Source of the DNA: Fusicatenibacter_A intestinipullorum
Lineage (GTDB): Bacteria; Bacillota; Negativicutes; Acidaminococcales; Acidaminococcaceae
Direction of reading: 5' to 3'
NCBI GenBank assembly: GCA_019117495.1
Contig: DWZP01000031.1
Span: 124,001 to 188,000, forward strand
Length of the DNA stretch: 64,000 nucleotides
Positions 38,521 to 51,500 of the stretch are shown here, piece after piece. The notes below the pieces were generated by a model. That model was not told the DNA's origin, did not search any database, and saw nothing but the letters and a program-made list of their open reading frames with translations. Made by a program: the position numbers and the translations under genes. Position 1 is the first letter of the stretch, and each line of letters begins with the position of its first letter.

Positions 38521-39915
38521 TTAATTTGTATCGTTATTGTGTGTTTTAAACAGTAATGACAGGAGGCGTGCCGTTTGTGTAATCAGGTCTTTTTCGCTTT
38601 CCGTCCAGCTGTGCGGCATGCCAAGTGATACAAAGGTGAGTACGTAACCTGCTTTGCCGCCGCACATAATGGTTTTGCTTAAATAAGCCTTAACACCAAG
38701 CTCGTCTAATTTATCTTTATATACTTTTGGCAAAATGCTGGTGTTGCCGCACTGGTTTAAACCGTGGCTGTTAAAGCGTCTGGCAATGTCTTCCGGCGTA
38801 CATTTTAAAATATTTACAAAACCGTCACTGCCGTTAAAATATTTTGCCACTACCGGCATATATTCGCCGCTGCGGCTGATATCTTTAATAAAGGCGCCGG
38901 AAATTTGTGCCATGCTGCAGCAAAGTTTTAAAAGTTTAACTGCAGCAGTTTTTTCGTCATGCTGCTCAATAATTTTAAGCGCCGTTTTAAAGTACAGGTC
39001 CATGGGTATCTGCGCATTTTCTATTTCGCTGTAATCAAGCAGCGTACCGTAGTTAAATTCGTTCTGGTCCGGCAAAAGCGGAGCTATGGAGCAGATAAAA
39101 TAATCATCAGGGCCGTCGGTTGCGGTAAACTGCCCGCGCTCCAACACCCAAATGGCAGTGCCGTCCTTACGCAGCAGGCGGTAGTTTATGGTGTAGGACA
39201 CTTCGCCGCAATGCGCCGCCATAATGCGTTTTACTTTTGGCAGGTCGGCTGCATAAATCATATTTTTAATATCACCGCCGGTGGCAATCAGCATTTCTGT
39301 CATACTTTTATAACCGGCCAGTTTGTACAAAGCTTTATTAATGTACACTGCCGGATAATTTTTTTGTGCCAGGCAGCATTTTAAACCGTTAGGCGTGTTG
39401 GCTGCAACAAAAGAGGGCGTACCAGGTTTTTCCATTTGCAGTTCGTTTTTATAAAACTCGGTGCCGCCTTTTGCAACCGGGTATACTTCTCCCGGGTTAA
39501 GTTCGTTCCATGCCGCTGAGGAATGAAGATGTACTATTTTTAACCCGTCATTTTCTTTGCGGATAACAAAAGTAAAACGTACTGTTTCGTTAAGTAAAAT
39601 GCCGGTTTGCGGTTGGGATTTTATGCTGCATGCAACAAAAACAATGCAGAAGTCTTGGCTTTCAAATAATACCTGCGAGTGCATGTCTTCGATAATGTTT
39701 TCCGGAATATCGTCAACGCGGCGTATAAAGGTATTAAAAACATCATTATAAGTAGGGTAAATTTCCTCTTTACCCCAGCCAATCCAACTGCTGCAGGTGT
39801 TGGAGAAAAATTGCAGAACTTTTTCGGTGCTGCCGTCTACAAAATAAGTAATTAAGGCCTGTTCTGCAAGTTTTATTGCTTCGCGGCTAAAATTATTTCT
39901 GGTAGTTTTATCCAT
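38521..39915 (-). CDS. putative sensor protein with SnoaL-like, PAS and GAF-like domains
   Basis: A 464-residue soluble protein. Residues about 12-135 look like a SnoaL/NTF2-type domain (AEQALITYFVDGSTEKVLQFF, then EVRFTFVIRKENDGLKIVHLHSS-like strands). Residues about 165-280 resemble PAS with PAC (AVYINKALYKLAGYKSMTEML, then NYRLLRKDGTAIWVLERG). The last 150 residues suggest GAF (SKTIMCGGKAGYVLTFVSL). No kinase, cyclase or other output domain follows. Its start overlaps the end of the response regulator gene by 8 nt, so it is the second gene of a regulatory pair facing away from the tpsB-tpsA adhesin locus. Confidence 0.65.
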   Translation of the reverse strand: MDKTTRNNFSREAIKLAEQALITYFVDGSTEKVLQFFSNTCSSWIGWGKEEIYPTYNDVFNTFIRRVDDIPENIIEDMHSQVLFESQDFCIVFVACSIKSQPQTGILLNETVRFTFVIRKENDGLKIVHLHSSAAWNELNPGEVYPVAKGGTEFYKNELQMEKPGTPSFVAANTPNGLKCCLAQKNYPAVYINKALYKLAGYKSMTEMLIATGGDIKNMIYAADLPKVKRIMAAHCGEVSYTINYRLLRKDGTAIWVLERGQFTATDGPDDYFICSIAPLLPDQNEFNYGTLLDYSEIENAQIPMDLYFKTALKIIEQHDEKTAAVKLLKLCCSMAQISGAFIKDISRSGEYMPVVAKYFNGSDGFVNILKCTPEDIARRFNSHGLNQCGNTSILPKVYKDKLDELGVKAYLSKTIMCGGKAGYVLTFVSLGMPHSWTESEKDLITQTARLLSLLFKTHNNDTN

Positions 39916-40618
39916 TGTTTCGGTTCTCCGTTTCTGGGGTATATTTTAAGGAATAACCCTTACCGTGAATGTTGGCAAGCTGAAGGTACGGCAAATCGTT
40001 AAGGCGAAGTTTATGCCGCAGCTTGCTGATATGTACGCTGACTACACGGCTTGTGTACTGCATGTTTTCGGTATCGTACAGCGCCAGGTAAAGTTCTTCC
40101 AGTGTTACTATCGTGTTAAGCTTATTTACTAAAAGTATCAGCAGTTTAAATTCGGTCGCTGTCAGCGGAATAAATTCCCCGTCCAGCATGGCCTGATTAT
40201 TTTGCGGGTAAATTTTAAGTTTGCCAAGCGTAATAATATGTATTTTTTCCATGCCGGTATCAAGATTCAGCATCCTGATAAAATTAACAAGCCGGTAATA
40301 AAATTCGCGGCTGCCGCAGGGAAGGCGCAAAAACTGGGCTGCACCGTTTTTAAGTGCGCTGATGGCAACTTCCTCATCGGCTGATTTGCTGACGGCGAAA
40401 ACTGCACAGGCAGGCGCAAGTCGCTTTATAAATTTCAGCGGTCCGATATTTGTATCGCTGCATTCTACAATAAACAGCGGTGTGCGGTTTTCCATAAAAA
40501 AGTTCAGTGCTTCTTCGCTGCTGCACGTAATTTTAAAACTCAGCCCGCACAAAATGCTGTATGTAAATAAATTATCAAATATTTCTTTGTTATCTGCGAT
40601 GGCAATAATGGTTTGCAT
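39908..40618 (-). CDS. winged-helix response regulator with degenerate receiver
   Basis: A 236-residue protein laid out like an OmpR-type regulator. The receiver (1-115) lacks the expected residues: the acidic pair is ADN, the phosphoacceptor position reads FIVEC with E52 instead of Asp, and the KP motif is LRLPC. The C-terminal winged helix (about 130-230) is intact: LTATEFKLLILLVNKLNTIVTLEEL, VVSVHISKLRHKL and NIHGKGYSLKY. Such pseudo-receivers act without phosphorylation, perhaps by binding a partner such as the adjacent sensor. Divergent from tpsB, it is a candidate regulator of the adhesin system. Confidence 0.8.
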   Translation of the reverse strand: MQTIIAIADNKEIFDNLFTYSILCGLSFKITCSSEEALNFFMENRTPLFIVECSDTNIGPLKFIKRLAPACAVFAVSKSADEEVAISALKNGAAQFLRLPCGSREFYYRLVNFIRMLNLDTGMEKIHIITLGKLKIYPQNNQAMLDGEFIPLTATEFKLLILLVNKLNTIVTLEELYLALYDTENMQYTSRVVSVHISKLRHKLRLNDLPYLQLANIHGKGYSLKYTPETENRNNG

Positions 40619-40723
40619 ATTACTGTACCTTTACAAAATTATCAATTTGTAATAATACGTTTTACTATATTTACTTATAGTTTAATACAAGGTTCGCTAA
40701 TTTGTAAATAATATAACGCCGTG

Positions 40724-40750
40724 AAAGTGCAAAGAAAAAATTTGCACTTT
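40724..40750. promoter_or_regulatory. 10-bp inverted repeat in the regulator/tpsB divergent region
   Basis: AAAGTGCAAA (40724-40733) and TTTGCACTTT (40741-40750) are perfect inverted copies around GAAAAAA. The right arm contains TTGCAC (40742-40747), a possible -35, with TATGAT (40763-40768) as a loosely spaced -10. No U-tract follows on either strand, so an operator is more likely than a terminator. Confidence 0.5.
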
Positions 40751-40856
40751 GGGAAATGAAATTATGATAAAATTAAAATGAATATAAATGTGTATATATA
40801 CGGTTAAATACGAATTAAAATGAAACAAAAACGTACTATAAGAAAGAGGAATTGCC

Positions 40857-42542
40857 ATGGCTAAAAGACTTGTAAAAATTTTAACGGCACTTATTTTATC
40901 TGGAGCTGTTAACGTACCTGTTTATGCAGCGCCGCTGCCGGATGGAAGCGGAAGTTTAAATTGGAGCCAGACGGGTGTTGCCTATAATGACCCGGGCGTA
41001 CAGCTTAACCGCACGCGTGAGTATATGGAACGCCAGCGCGTGGCACGCCAGATTGCCGAAGACAGAGCCAAGCAGCGCGCCGAGGTTGAAGGCAGCGGGC
41101 AGGAACAGCAGCAGGCACCGGAAAATGCTGTTAAATTTGTATTGAACGATGTAAAAATAGATAAAAGCGAAGTACTTGCCGAAACGGAAATTAAAGAAAT
41201 TACCGGCAAATACATTGGGCAGGAAGTTACACTGCAAAGCCTGTATGACATTGTAAACAGCATTAACGAATTGTACAGCGAAAAAGGTTATTTAACCTGC
41301 CGGGCTTATCTGCCGCCGCAAACCATTAAAAACGGCATGGTGGAAATTAAAATTATTGAAGGCAAAACTGGTAACGTGCATATCAGCGGCAATGAAAGCA
41401 CAAATGACGGTTATATTGCCGGGCGCATCGGGCTTGACCGCGGCAGCATCAGCAATATCAACGAGTTGAACGATGACCTTCTGCGTTTTAATGCTACCAA
41501 TGATGTGCAGCTGCGCATTACCATGCACGCAGGCGCAGAACCAGAAACTACGGACTATGTAATATCGGCTTACGAGCCGCAGAAAAATTATATAAATGTA
41601 TATGTCGACAACGCCGGCAGCGAATCGAGCGGCGAATGGCGCGAAGGCCTGTTCTGGACGGACCGCAGCTTAACAGGCAGCCGCGATATGCTGACAATGA
41701 GCGGCATGCGCAGCGACGGTACAAAATCGTTCAGCGCCATGTACACAGTGCCGTTAGGGCGCAGCGGAACCAAACTGGGCCTTACTTACAGCACCAACAG
41801 TGTAAAGATTACGGATGGCGAACTGGAAGATTTGGACATTAAAGGCCATTCCAACGCATACGGCGTTTCGCTTATTCAGCCGCTGGTGGTTACGGATACC
41901 CTGCGTACGGAAGCAACTTTGGATTACGGCTACCAAAATTCGCAGACCGACTTTTTGGGCATACACTGGGTTGATGATACTGTAAAATCTTACACCGCAG
42001 GCTTCAGCATGACTAACTACGGTGCAAGCAGCATCATTTACCAAAAGCATAACTTCCGTATTGGCGACAGCGAAGATATTGCTGGTGAAAACGAAAACTT
42101 TTCAAAGTATTTTTTTAACGGCTTCTGGCAAAAGGCTTACAGGGCAGGGCAGATGTTAAGCGCAAGGCTTGATGCCCAGTGGAGCCCGGACGATTACCTT
42201 ACAAGTGCCGAACAGTTTTATATCGGCGGCATGTACAGTGTACGCGGATATGAAGAAAGCTATCTCGGCGGCGACAGCGGTTACAGCGCCAGCCTGGAAT
42301 ACAGCGTGCCGCTTGACAAAGCCAAAACAACATCGGCCTTTTGCTTTTTTGATTATGGTGCAGTTTATGGCGACAGTGCTTTTGATGACCATGTGCTGGC
42401 AGGCACCGGCATAGGCATTAAAAGCACAATCGACCGCAAAATATATACAAGTTTAACGCTCGGCATACCGCTGATGCGTGATATTAACGGAGATGAAGTA
42501 GATAAAACCCGCATACATTTTATGCTTAACGGTCAGTTTTAA
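40857..42542 (+). CDS. TpsB-type outer-membrane transporter (ShlB/FhaC/HecB family)
   Basis: A 561-residue outer-membrane barrel that secretes the partner adhesin. A signal peptide ends near VYAAPLP (residue 24). A Gln/Glu/Arg-rich helix (about 50-90) corresponds to the plug helix. A POTRA domain follows (about 92-170: VKFVLNDVKIDKSEVLAETE, then YLPPQTIKNGMVEIKIIEG), then a second POTRA-like region. The C-terminal barrel includes FYIGGMYSVRGYEES, the conserved VRGY element of TpsB proteins, and ends with Phe as outer-membrane barrels do. The tpsA gene starts 15 nt downstream. Confidence 0.9.
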   Translation: MAKRLVKILTALILSGAVNVPVYAAPLPDGSGSLNWSQTGVAYNDPGVQLNRTREYMERQRVARQIAEDRAKQRAEVEGSGQEQQQAPENAVKFVLNDVKIDKSEVLAETEIKEITGKYIGQEVTLQSLYDIVNSINELYSEKGYLTCRAYLPPQTIKNGMVEIKIIEGKTGNVHISGNESTNDGYIAGRIGLDRGSISNINELNDDLLRFNATNDVQLRITMHAGAEPETTDYVISAYEPQKNYINVYVDNAGSESSGEWREGLFWTDRSLTGSRDMLTMSGMRSDGTKSFSAMYTVPLGRSGTKLGLTYSTNSVKITDGELEDLDIKGHSNAYGVSLIQPLVVTDTLRTEATLDYGYQNSQTDFLGIHWVDDTVKSYTAGFSMTNYGASSIIYQKHNFRIGDSEDIAGENENFSKYFFNGFWQKAYRAGQMLSARLDAQWSPDDYLTSAEQFYIGGMYSVRGYEESYLGGDSGYSASLEYSVPLDKAKTTSAFCFFDYGAVYGDSAFDDHVLAGTGIGIKSTIDRKIYTSLTLGIPLMRDINGDEVDKTRIHFMLNGQF

Positions 42543-42557
42543 CAGGGGGACGGGCTT

Positions 42558-45500
42558 ATGAGTATCTCGAGAAAGTTTCAGCGCAGCAAAAGTAAATATA
42601 CGTTAAGCCAGAAAATTATTTCTGCCGTAACGGCGGCAGGGTTTATTATGCAGCCAATAGTTGGCTTTGCACAGAGCATAAATAAAATTAATAATAACGG
42701 CAGTATTGAAGTGAAAGGCAATGTTACTCATATTTGGGCAGATAAGGTTGTCAGCAATGCGGCTGTAAATGTTTTTAAAGATTTTCAGTTGGACGCTAAC
42801 AATATTGCTAACATGTACTTTAATACTAAGGGTGCAAGCGGAGCTGATGCAGCTAACCTTGTTAACTTTGTTAACAGCCGTATTGATATTAACGGTACTG
42901 TAAACGCAGTTAAAGATAATAAAATCGGCGGCAATCTGTTTTTCCTGAGCAAAGACGGTATGGCAGTTGGCAAATCAGGCGTTATTAATACCGGTTCACT
43001 GTATGTTATGACGCCGACGCAGGATTTTATGGATGCTGCTAAAACTATTGCAACTACTGCTCCGGATGAAACTGCAGCGGAGAAACTTGCCCACATTACT
43101 AATATTACAACAGACGCTGCTTCATGGCAGTCAATACCTCTCAACAGCAGCGGCACCATTACCGTACTGGGTAAAGTAAACGCTGTTAATGAAGTGAGAC
43201 TGCGTGCGGCTAAAATCGGCGTAGGCAAAAATGTTGATGATTCTGTTGTTGATAATGTATCTGCCGGTGGAATAGCAGCAGAAAACGCACACATTAAAAC
43301 TGGCATTACTGATTTCAGCAATATTGTAAATATTAATTACAAAGATGAATCAGGAAATGATGTTGCAGTTAATTCAGGCATTACAAATTTAACCGCAACC
43401 AAAACCGGCAGCGGCGATATTGTACTTGAGGCGTATGTTGATGCTTCTAATGATAAAAATGAAATAGAAAAATTGCCGGTTATTGGTGGAACAATACTTG
43501 GCACTACAGCTGAATCGGTAGAAAATACTTTTACAGAACAGGAATTTGCTGCTTCTGTAGATATTTATGGTGAAGTTAATGCAACAGGCAAAGCTGATAT
43601 TAATGCAACTGCAATTAACAGCAATGCAGATTTTGATGAAACGTTAAATGACTACAAAGCTAATAATAATGATGTTGCACAGCTGGCAACCGTAAAAGCA
43701 GATGTTAATATCGGTGGTACGGTAAAAGCTGTTGACGATGTAAATATTAAGGCAGAAGCTGTTAACCGTTATGTTGATAATACTGGCGGTTTTGCGAAAG
43801 CTTTAAGTGTTGGTATAAGCTCTGGAACTCCGCTGACTGGCGATGTGGCATATTCTGTTTTAGATACTGAAGCCAATGTTAATGTAGCTTCCGGCGCAAA
43901 TGTTGAAAGTGAAAATGGCAGCGTTGATATTGATGCTAAGGCAGAAACTCTTGCTGCTTCTGCTGCTTCCACTACAGGCTTAAAATTTAAAGCTGCCGGT
44001 GGATTAACGGGTGCTAATGTTCCGGCAACAGCGGTTGTATATACAGGTGTTGACAATAAGGCCAATGTTACTGTTGAAGGCAACATTAAAGCAGGCGAAG
44101 ATATTAGCATTGATGCCGATGCCGATATGAAGGTTGAAGCCGATAACAAAATGAGTTTGAAGGGTAAGATGGCCAACCAGTTTGTTGTTGGTGTAACTGT
44201 TGCAGGTGCTGAAAACAGTGCATCTGTAGATATTAAAGGTACCGGTAATGAAGTAAGCGCAGGTAATGATTTAAGCGTAAACGCCAAAGCAGACAGCGAT
44301 TTTACCTCCAGTACATCTATTAAAGCACCGGAGGCTTCGGCTATAACTGTTGCTGTTAACGTAACGGATTTTAACAGTAATGCAAATGTAAATATAAATA
44401 CTGATTTAACGGCAGGCAGCAACTTAAATGTTGCGGCCGATAATACCATTGTTTCTGATAATGTTAATGCCGAAACAAAATTAGGCAGCAATAAATATAT
44501 TTCTGCTGCAACGCAGGTTGTTACAACTAATGCCGAAGGCAAAATTACAGAAGTTAAAAATTTTATTAACGGCCTTAAAACTAAACTGGGTTTTGAAGCA
44601 GGTGGAAGTGACGATATTAAAACTCAGCTTCAGCTTAGTGAAATTTTAAAAGCCGGTGCAACCGTAACTTACAGCGGGCAAGAACATAAAAGCGGTGTAA
44701 ATATTGGCAAAAACGGCAGCCTTACTGCTCAAAACGGTATGCTCGGCGTTAATGCGGAAACTTTGATTGAAGATGCGCATATTGCTGCAACGGGGACAAC
44801 GTATTCTTATAACGATGCTTATCCGGCAGGGGCAACTCTTAATGCAGCCGTGCTTGTAAATAATATGGATAACAGCTCCTCTGTTGTAGTGGCAGACCGC
44901 GATGCAGCAAGTACTGAGCCTGCGTTAAGCGGTAAAACTGGTGTTGATGTTAACGCTTCCGTGAGTTTTGAATATAACCGTATTCAAAATATGATTCAGG
45001 ATGTTAAAGATGCGTATAATCAGATAGAAACAGCTACTGCAAGCCTTGATGGTGCAATTAAAACAGATTTTGATAAATTTTTAAATGACCTTCAAACACA
45101 AATTTCAACTTGGGAAAGCGCTTTTGCAACTGCTAATGAAACGCTTGCTACCAGCGATAGTGGTGTGTTGTCCATTGGTGAAGCGGCAACAGCCGGTTAT
45201 AGCATTTTAAATGCGTTAAATAATTTAAATACTATGCTTGACAGCACCAGCGGCAGCGAAGTAGCAGATGCAACTAAGGTCTCCATTCAGGGCGCCAGCG
45301 ATTTGCTTTCGAGTGCGCTTGCTTTTATTGACCCTAACAGTTATGGTAATTTTGCAGCTTCCAGTGCTTCCAAGGGCAGCAGTGGAAACCAAAGCACAGT
45401 TGGTGGGCATATTCCTTCGGCAATTAACGGTGCCGGTACTGTTATTGTTAATAATGTTGACACTGTAAGCAAAGTAGAAATAGGCAGTAATACAGGCATT

Positions 45501-48500
45501 GCAAGTGACCGTGATGTAAATATTAATGCCGAAAGCTTTATGAAGGATGTAACTCTTGGCGGGCTTAATGCTGTGCCTATAACAAATTCCGGCGGTGGTA
45601 CAACTGCCAGCATTGGTGCAACTGTAAATTATTCCGATTTTAATACTGATACGGTTGTTGCTGTAAATAACGGCGCAAGCATTACAGGCGGCAATATTAA
45701 TATAGCCGGCAGCAACGTGATTGACCATGTGTCCGTAGCAGGCAGTGCAGGTGTTGGCCCGAGCGGCGAAACGCAGAGCAACGGCGTTGTTTTAAACGGT
45801 ATGCTCAGCTTTGTTAACGGCAGCAGCGATATTTTAACTGTTGTTGATGACGGAGCAAGCTTAACGGCAAAGCAAAATGAATATACTGAAACAGTTGAAG
45901 ATGAAAGCACCGGTGCTGATAAAGAAACTAAAAAATATACTGAAGGCAATATCAGCATTACCGGGCATAATAACAGCAATATTGTTAATGTAGCGGCAGG
46001 GCTTAACTTTGGCACCGGCAGCGGTGCTGTGGGTGTAGGGCTTGCGTATACCGATTTTGCTGTTAAAAATATTGCCGGTGTGGCCGATGTGGCCGGACAG
46101 ATTGAAAATCTGTATTCATCCAAAGATGATAATGGAGAAGTTGCAGTTGATGATAGTAAAGTGGCTGAATTGGATGGTGAATTAAATAATACATATACTT
46201 CTACTGCTTCTTCTGATACTAATGATGCTACTGCTTCTTCTACTACTAAAGGCAGCATCAGTGCTTATGGATTTAACGTAGATGCTGCAACTGATGGCAG
46301 TATTCAAAGCGTAAGCGCAGCAGCTTCAGCTAATAAAAATGATGATACCGGAAAAGAAAGTTTCTTTGGAAAATTAAAAGGTAAATTTTCCAATGTAGAA
46401 AATAAGGTTTTCAACAAACTTGATGAAAAAACCGGACAAATTTTCGGTTCAGGCTCCGACTCCGGCAAAGCTGATGAAATGTTTAATAAAGGTTCTTCAA
46501 GCCATGGTACAGGCGGTGGTATTAAGCTTGTAGGCAGTACCAGCGGTAAAGGCGGCTTTATGCCTTCGTTCAGCATTGCTGGCAGCGGCAGCGTATCTTT
46601 AAATTCGCTTGATAATGCAACTGAAGCCGTTGTTGATAATGTTAATATTACTATGCAGCCTACAAGCAATGTAAATGGCGATATCAGCGTAACGGCACGC
46701 GATGCCCTTTATGCCGGTGCATACAGCGGCGCGGCAGCATTGCAGTGGAAAAAAGGCGGTTCGGCGGATAATACATCTGTTGGTTTTTCCGGAGCAGCTG
46801 GCGTTAATGATATTGATAACGCTGTTAAAGCAACTATTAAAAACAGCACTATCAGTAATGCAGGCAAGATAGACACTATGGCTTTAAGCGGCGGCGAGCA
46901 GCTGGCACTTGGCCTTGGGCTGGCAGTTGTTAAAGCTGACGGCACCAGTGGTGTCAGTGGTAATGCGGCGGTTTCTGTAAACTTAATTGACCATGATGTT
47001 GAAGCTTTGCTGGAAAACAATACCGTAGATAATGCGGACGACATTAATGTTGCGGCTTATGCACGCGATATTGAAAATACCGGCGGCGGTACTTTAAGCG
47101 CCGGGCAGCAAAAGGTTGGCGTAGGGGCGACAGTTGCCGTAGCTCAGCTTAATAATAACATTAGTGCAGGCATTAAAGGCGGCAGCTATACCAAAGTTGG
47201 CAATGTTGATGTAGACGCCATGAACGCACTTAAAAATATTACCGTTGGCATTGCGGCAGGCGCAACTGTTCCTTCCGGCGGTGATGGTGCTAGCGCAGTA
47301 GCTGAAGGCGCTGGCGTTTACAATGAAGTGCATAATACCACTAATGCTTTTATTGAAGGCAACGGCAGTGATGATAAAGTTGTAATTACTACCGTTGATG
47401 GCGGCAGCGTTGATGTAATTGCACAGGATGTAGCCATTGCGGAAAACAGCATTTATGAACAGGCTCTTGATCGGCTTGCTGACGGTAAGGAAGAAATTGC
47501 CAAACGTATGGGCAGTGATTTTGATATTACCGGTGAGAGTGAGTTAAATGGCATTGAAACGGACGATATTAAGGCGCAGTTAAACAATAAGGATGCTGAA
47601 GGTGCTGGTACTCAGAGTAATGAAAATAGCACTGAAGAAGTTAATTTAAATAAAGATAGCGGCAGCAGTATTATTACCGTTGCGGGCGGCCTTGCAGCTA
47701 CAACCGGCAAAGGCGCCGGTGGGGCGGCTGTTGCTATTACGGATATTGAAAATAATTATACGGCAAATGTTGAATATGCCCAAATTACTGCGGAAGAACT
47801 TAACGCCGAAGCTGGCAGCGACAGCAATATTGTTACCGTTTCTGGCGGTATTGCAGCGGCAAGTAAAGGCAGCGGCGTTGGCAGCGTAACATGGAATGAT
47901 GTAGAAAACACAGCAAAAGCTAATATTAAATATTCTGTTGTTAACGCACAGGCTGCGTCAGCTAATGCCTCCAACACCGCTCAGATTATTTCTGTTGCCG
48001 GGCAGATTTCCGGTGCAGGCAAAGCTGGTGTTGGTGCAACGCTGAGCTACATCTGGCTTGATAACAGTACCGAAGCAAATATTACCAGTACAACATTTGA
48101 TAAACGTAATAAGGCAGAAACCGAAGGTATTACCGTAACTGCCGATACAGAAAACCGCAGCGACAGCTATAATATTGCGGCTGGCGTAAGCGCGGCCGGT
48201 ACGGCTGCTGTAAGCGGCAATGTTGCCGTAACACAAACTCATGGAACAAGTGGTGCTGTTATTGATGGCGCAATCATTAATAACGCTAAAGCTGTAAGTG
48301 CCTATGCTTTGGATGATACGGACATCCTTTCCGTTATCGGCACGGTAAGCGCAGCCGGTACAGCGTCTGTGGGCGCTGGAGTAGCCTATACGGAAATCGG
48401 CAGTACTTCTACAGACGAAGATGATGCGCAGCAGACGGTAGCAGAAGTTAAAAATACTAATATTACCACTGTTGACAATAGTGAAATCAATGCTAAAGCA

Positions 48501-51500
48501 GAAGACGATTCCCGGGTTATCAATGTAGCAGTTGGTATTGGCGGTGCAGGTACTGCTGCGGTACAGGGGGCATCGGCAACTTCGCTTATCAATAAAACAA
48601 CCGGTGCGGAACTTACGAATACCAATATTTATAAAGATTCGGCAAATAGCCAAAATGCCAATGTAACTGTTGATGCGCAAAATAACAGCGAAATTACCAG
48701 TTCAGCAGATGTTGCATCAGTTGCTGGTACTGCTGGCGTTGGTGCAGGTGTTGCCGTTAACCGTATTGTTCAAAATACTAATGCAGCCGTAAACGGCGGC
48801 ACAATGCATATTAATAATCTTACTGTTAATGCTAATGGTACACCGCGTATCGAAAATATTGGTATAGGTGTAGGTGCAGGTGGCACAGCAGGCGTAACCG
48901 GCAGCGTAGCCGTTAACATGATAGAAAACGACGTAACCGCACATATCGGCAGTGGTGCAACCATTGTTGCTGATGGTACCGTCGGCGTTGTAGCAACCAG
49001 CGATGAACAGATTGCCAACTATGCCGGTCAGGCTTCTGTTGCAGGTACAGGTGCAGCTGTTGGTCTTTCCGTAAGCTATAACGAGCTTACCGGCAACACC
49101 ACGGCAATCATTGACGGAGATACTACTTCCGTAAGCGCCTCCGGCAAAGGCTATGCTCTTAAAGTTAAAGATTCCGTTGATGACAATTCGATTTTAGATA
49201 ATGTTGTTGATAAAAATACTTTCGATTCGCAAAATACGCTCGGCGATGTCCGTATTGAAAGTGAATATAAAGGCGTTGCAGTTTCGGCGTCTTCTACGCA
49301 CGCTATAAAATCCTTTATTATTAATGCTGGCGTGGCTGGTACCGGTGCAGCTGTTAACGGTACTGTTAACGTAAACCAGATTGGCGGCAGCACAAAAGCC
49401 GCTATTACCGGCTCAAATATTAATAAAGATAATGCTAATGCTGCCGGTAATGTAAATGTTATCGCTCATGATTACACCAACAGTGCAGGCATGGTTGGTA
49501 CGGCCAGCATTACAGGCACGGGTGCAGGCATAGGGCTTGGCAGCGATACCAATACTGTAAGCCGTGAAGTAACGGCTGAAGTTTCCGGCAAAGCCAAAGA
49601 TAATAAAAATATAATTAACGCGGCAGATTTTAATGTTGATGCCAATGCTAAGCAGGGAATTTCCTCGCTTACTGTAAGCGCCGCCGGTGCAGGTATTGGG
49701 GTAGGGCTTTCCAATGCTACCAGCGTGGCTTTGCTTAACGGCAAAACTACTGCCAAAGTTAATAATGCCAATATTACTGCAAGCAGCATGAATGTTACGG
49801 CAAACCATACCGGTAAGCTTAACACCATGGGCACTGTTTTAGGTGTGGCAGGCGCTGGTGCGGGTGTTAGTGTAGGCGTAAGTGTACTTAACGAAAACAG
49901 CGAAACTGTTGCCGAGGTAAGCGGCGGTGACATTACGATTACTAATGACGATGAAAGTAACAATATTAAGGTTAAAGCAGCTAACTCTACCAAAGTTGAT
50001 TATAATCTGTATACTGCCAGTGCAGGTCTGGCAGGCGTTGCCGGTGCAATTGGTGTTTCCAACATAAATAGTAGGGTTAAAACTAATGTTGCAGATGTTG
50101 TTATGAGTGATAGTGAAGCTGATGATATCAACATTGGTGCAGAAAATGCTATTAACTTTACTAACACGTCTGGCAGTGGTGCTGGCGGTGCAGTAGGTTT
50201 TGGTGGAGGTGTGGCTGTTAATACTATCGATAGCCAGGTAAGCACCAATGTTACTAATGCTCAGCTTAACGCTGCTAATGATATTAACGTAACTGCACAA
50301 GAAACTCGTAAGGTAAACCAAATGACGGTTAATGCCGGTGCAGGTTTGGTCGCAGGCGGCGCTAATGTAATGATTACCAATGTTGGTAGTGCGGTTGCTG
50401 ATATCTATGGCTCCGGCTTGCAGACTGATGATGATGGACAGGTGCAGGACAACAGCGGCATTAATACTGCAACGATTTTTGAAGAAGCTAATGAAGCTGT
50501 TGAAGGAAATAAACTTAAAGACGGCGATACTTATTGCGTGGAAGTTAATAATGTGCCCGACATAAAAGCCCAAACAGGTACGGATAATGCTTCCGTAGTC
50601 AAAGTTGACATCAATAATAAAACAACGTTTAACGCCGGTAATAAAGTAACGGCAGAAGCTGTTGCTGATACCAATGTAACCATGGATGCCGTTCAGGCTT
50701 CTGGTGCGGCTGTTATAAGTGCAACCGGCACGGTTGGTATTTTAGACGTAAACCGCAACAGCGTTGTAAATATTAATAATGCAACCATTAACGCTAAAGA
50801 TTTGGCTGTAAGCACAACGCAGAAGGGTACTTCCAACCTTAGTATTTATCAGGGCAATGTTGGCGGCGCAGGTTCCATTGGTGCGGCTTACGGTTCGGCT
50901 TCTTCAACCGGTGTAAATAATATCAGCGTAAGCGAAAGTATTTTAAACATTGGCAGCAATGTTGATATTAACGCTAATGACGAAAGTAAAACTGCTGTTA
51001 ATGCATTCGGCGTTACTTTAGCTGGCGGCGGTGCGGCAAGTGTAATTGTGGCGCAGGGCAGCAACAACAGTTCGACTAATATTGATGTAAATGATACTGA
51101 TATTTATGCCGGTGAAGATATTGATATTCATGCTGAACGACAGGCAAAAGACGAAAAAGGCAATAAGGTTGACAGCCTTATTGTAAGCGCTAAAGCAGCC
51201 AGCGGCGGCTTAATGTTTGCCGGTGCAGGTGTTGGTGCAACTGCCGATGAACTTGGCAAAGTTGGTGTAACGGTTGCCGGTGGCAGCAACTTTACGGCAG
51301 GCAGCGATATTAACATTACCGCGCTTAATGCTCCTTCCGTAAGGGCAGAAACAGGTTCGCTTAGCGCCAGCATGGTTGCCTCCGGTGCAATTACCGTTGC
51401 AGAAGCTAATATTGGTAAACATATCGAACCTGAAGATAAAGAAAATGAAAATAAAGAAGATAATGGCCATCTTAAAACTTTTGTAAATATTGGTGATGGC

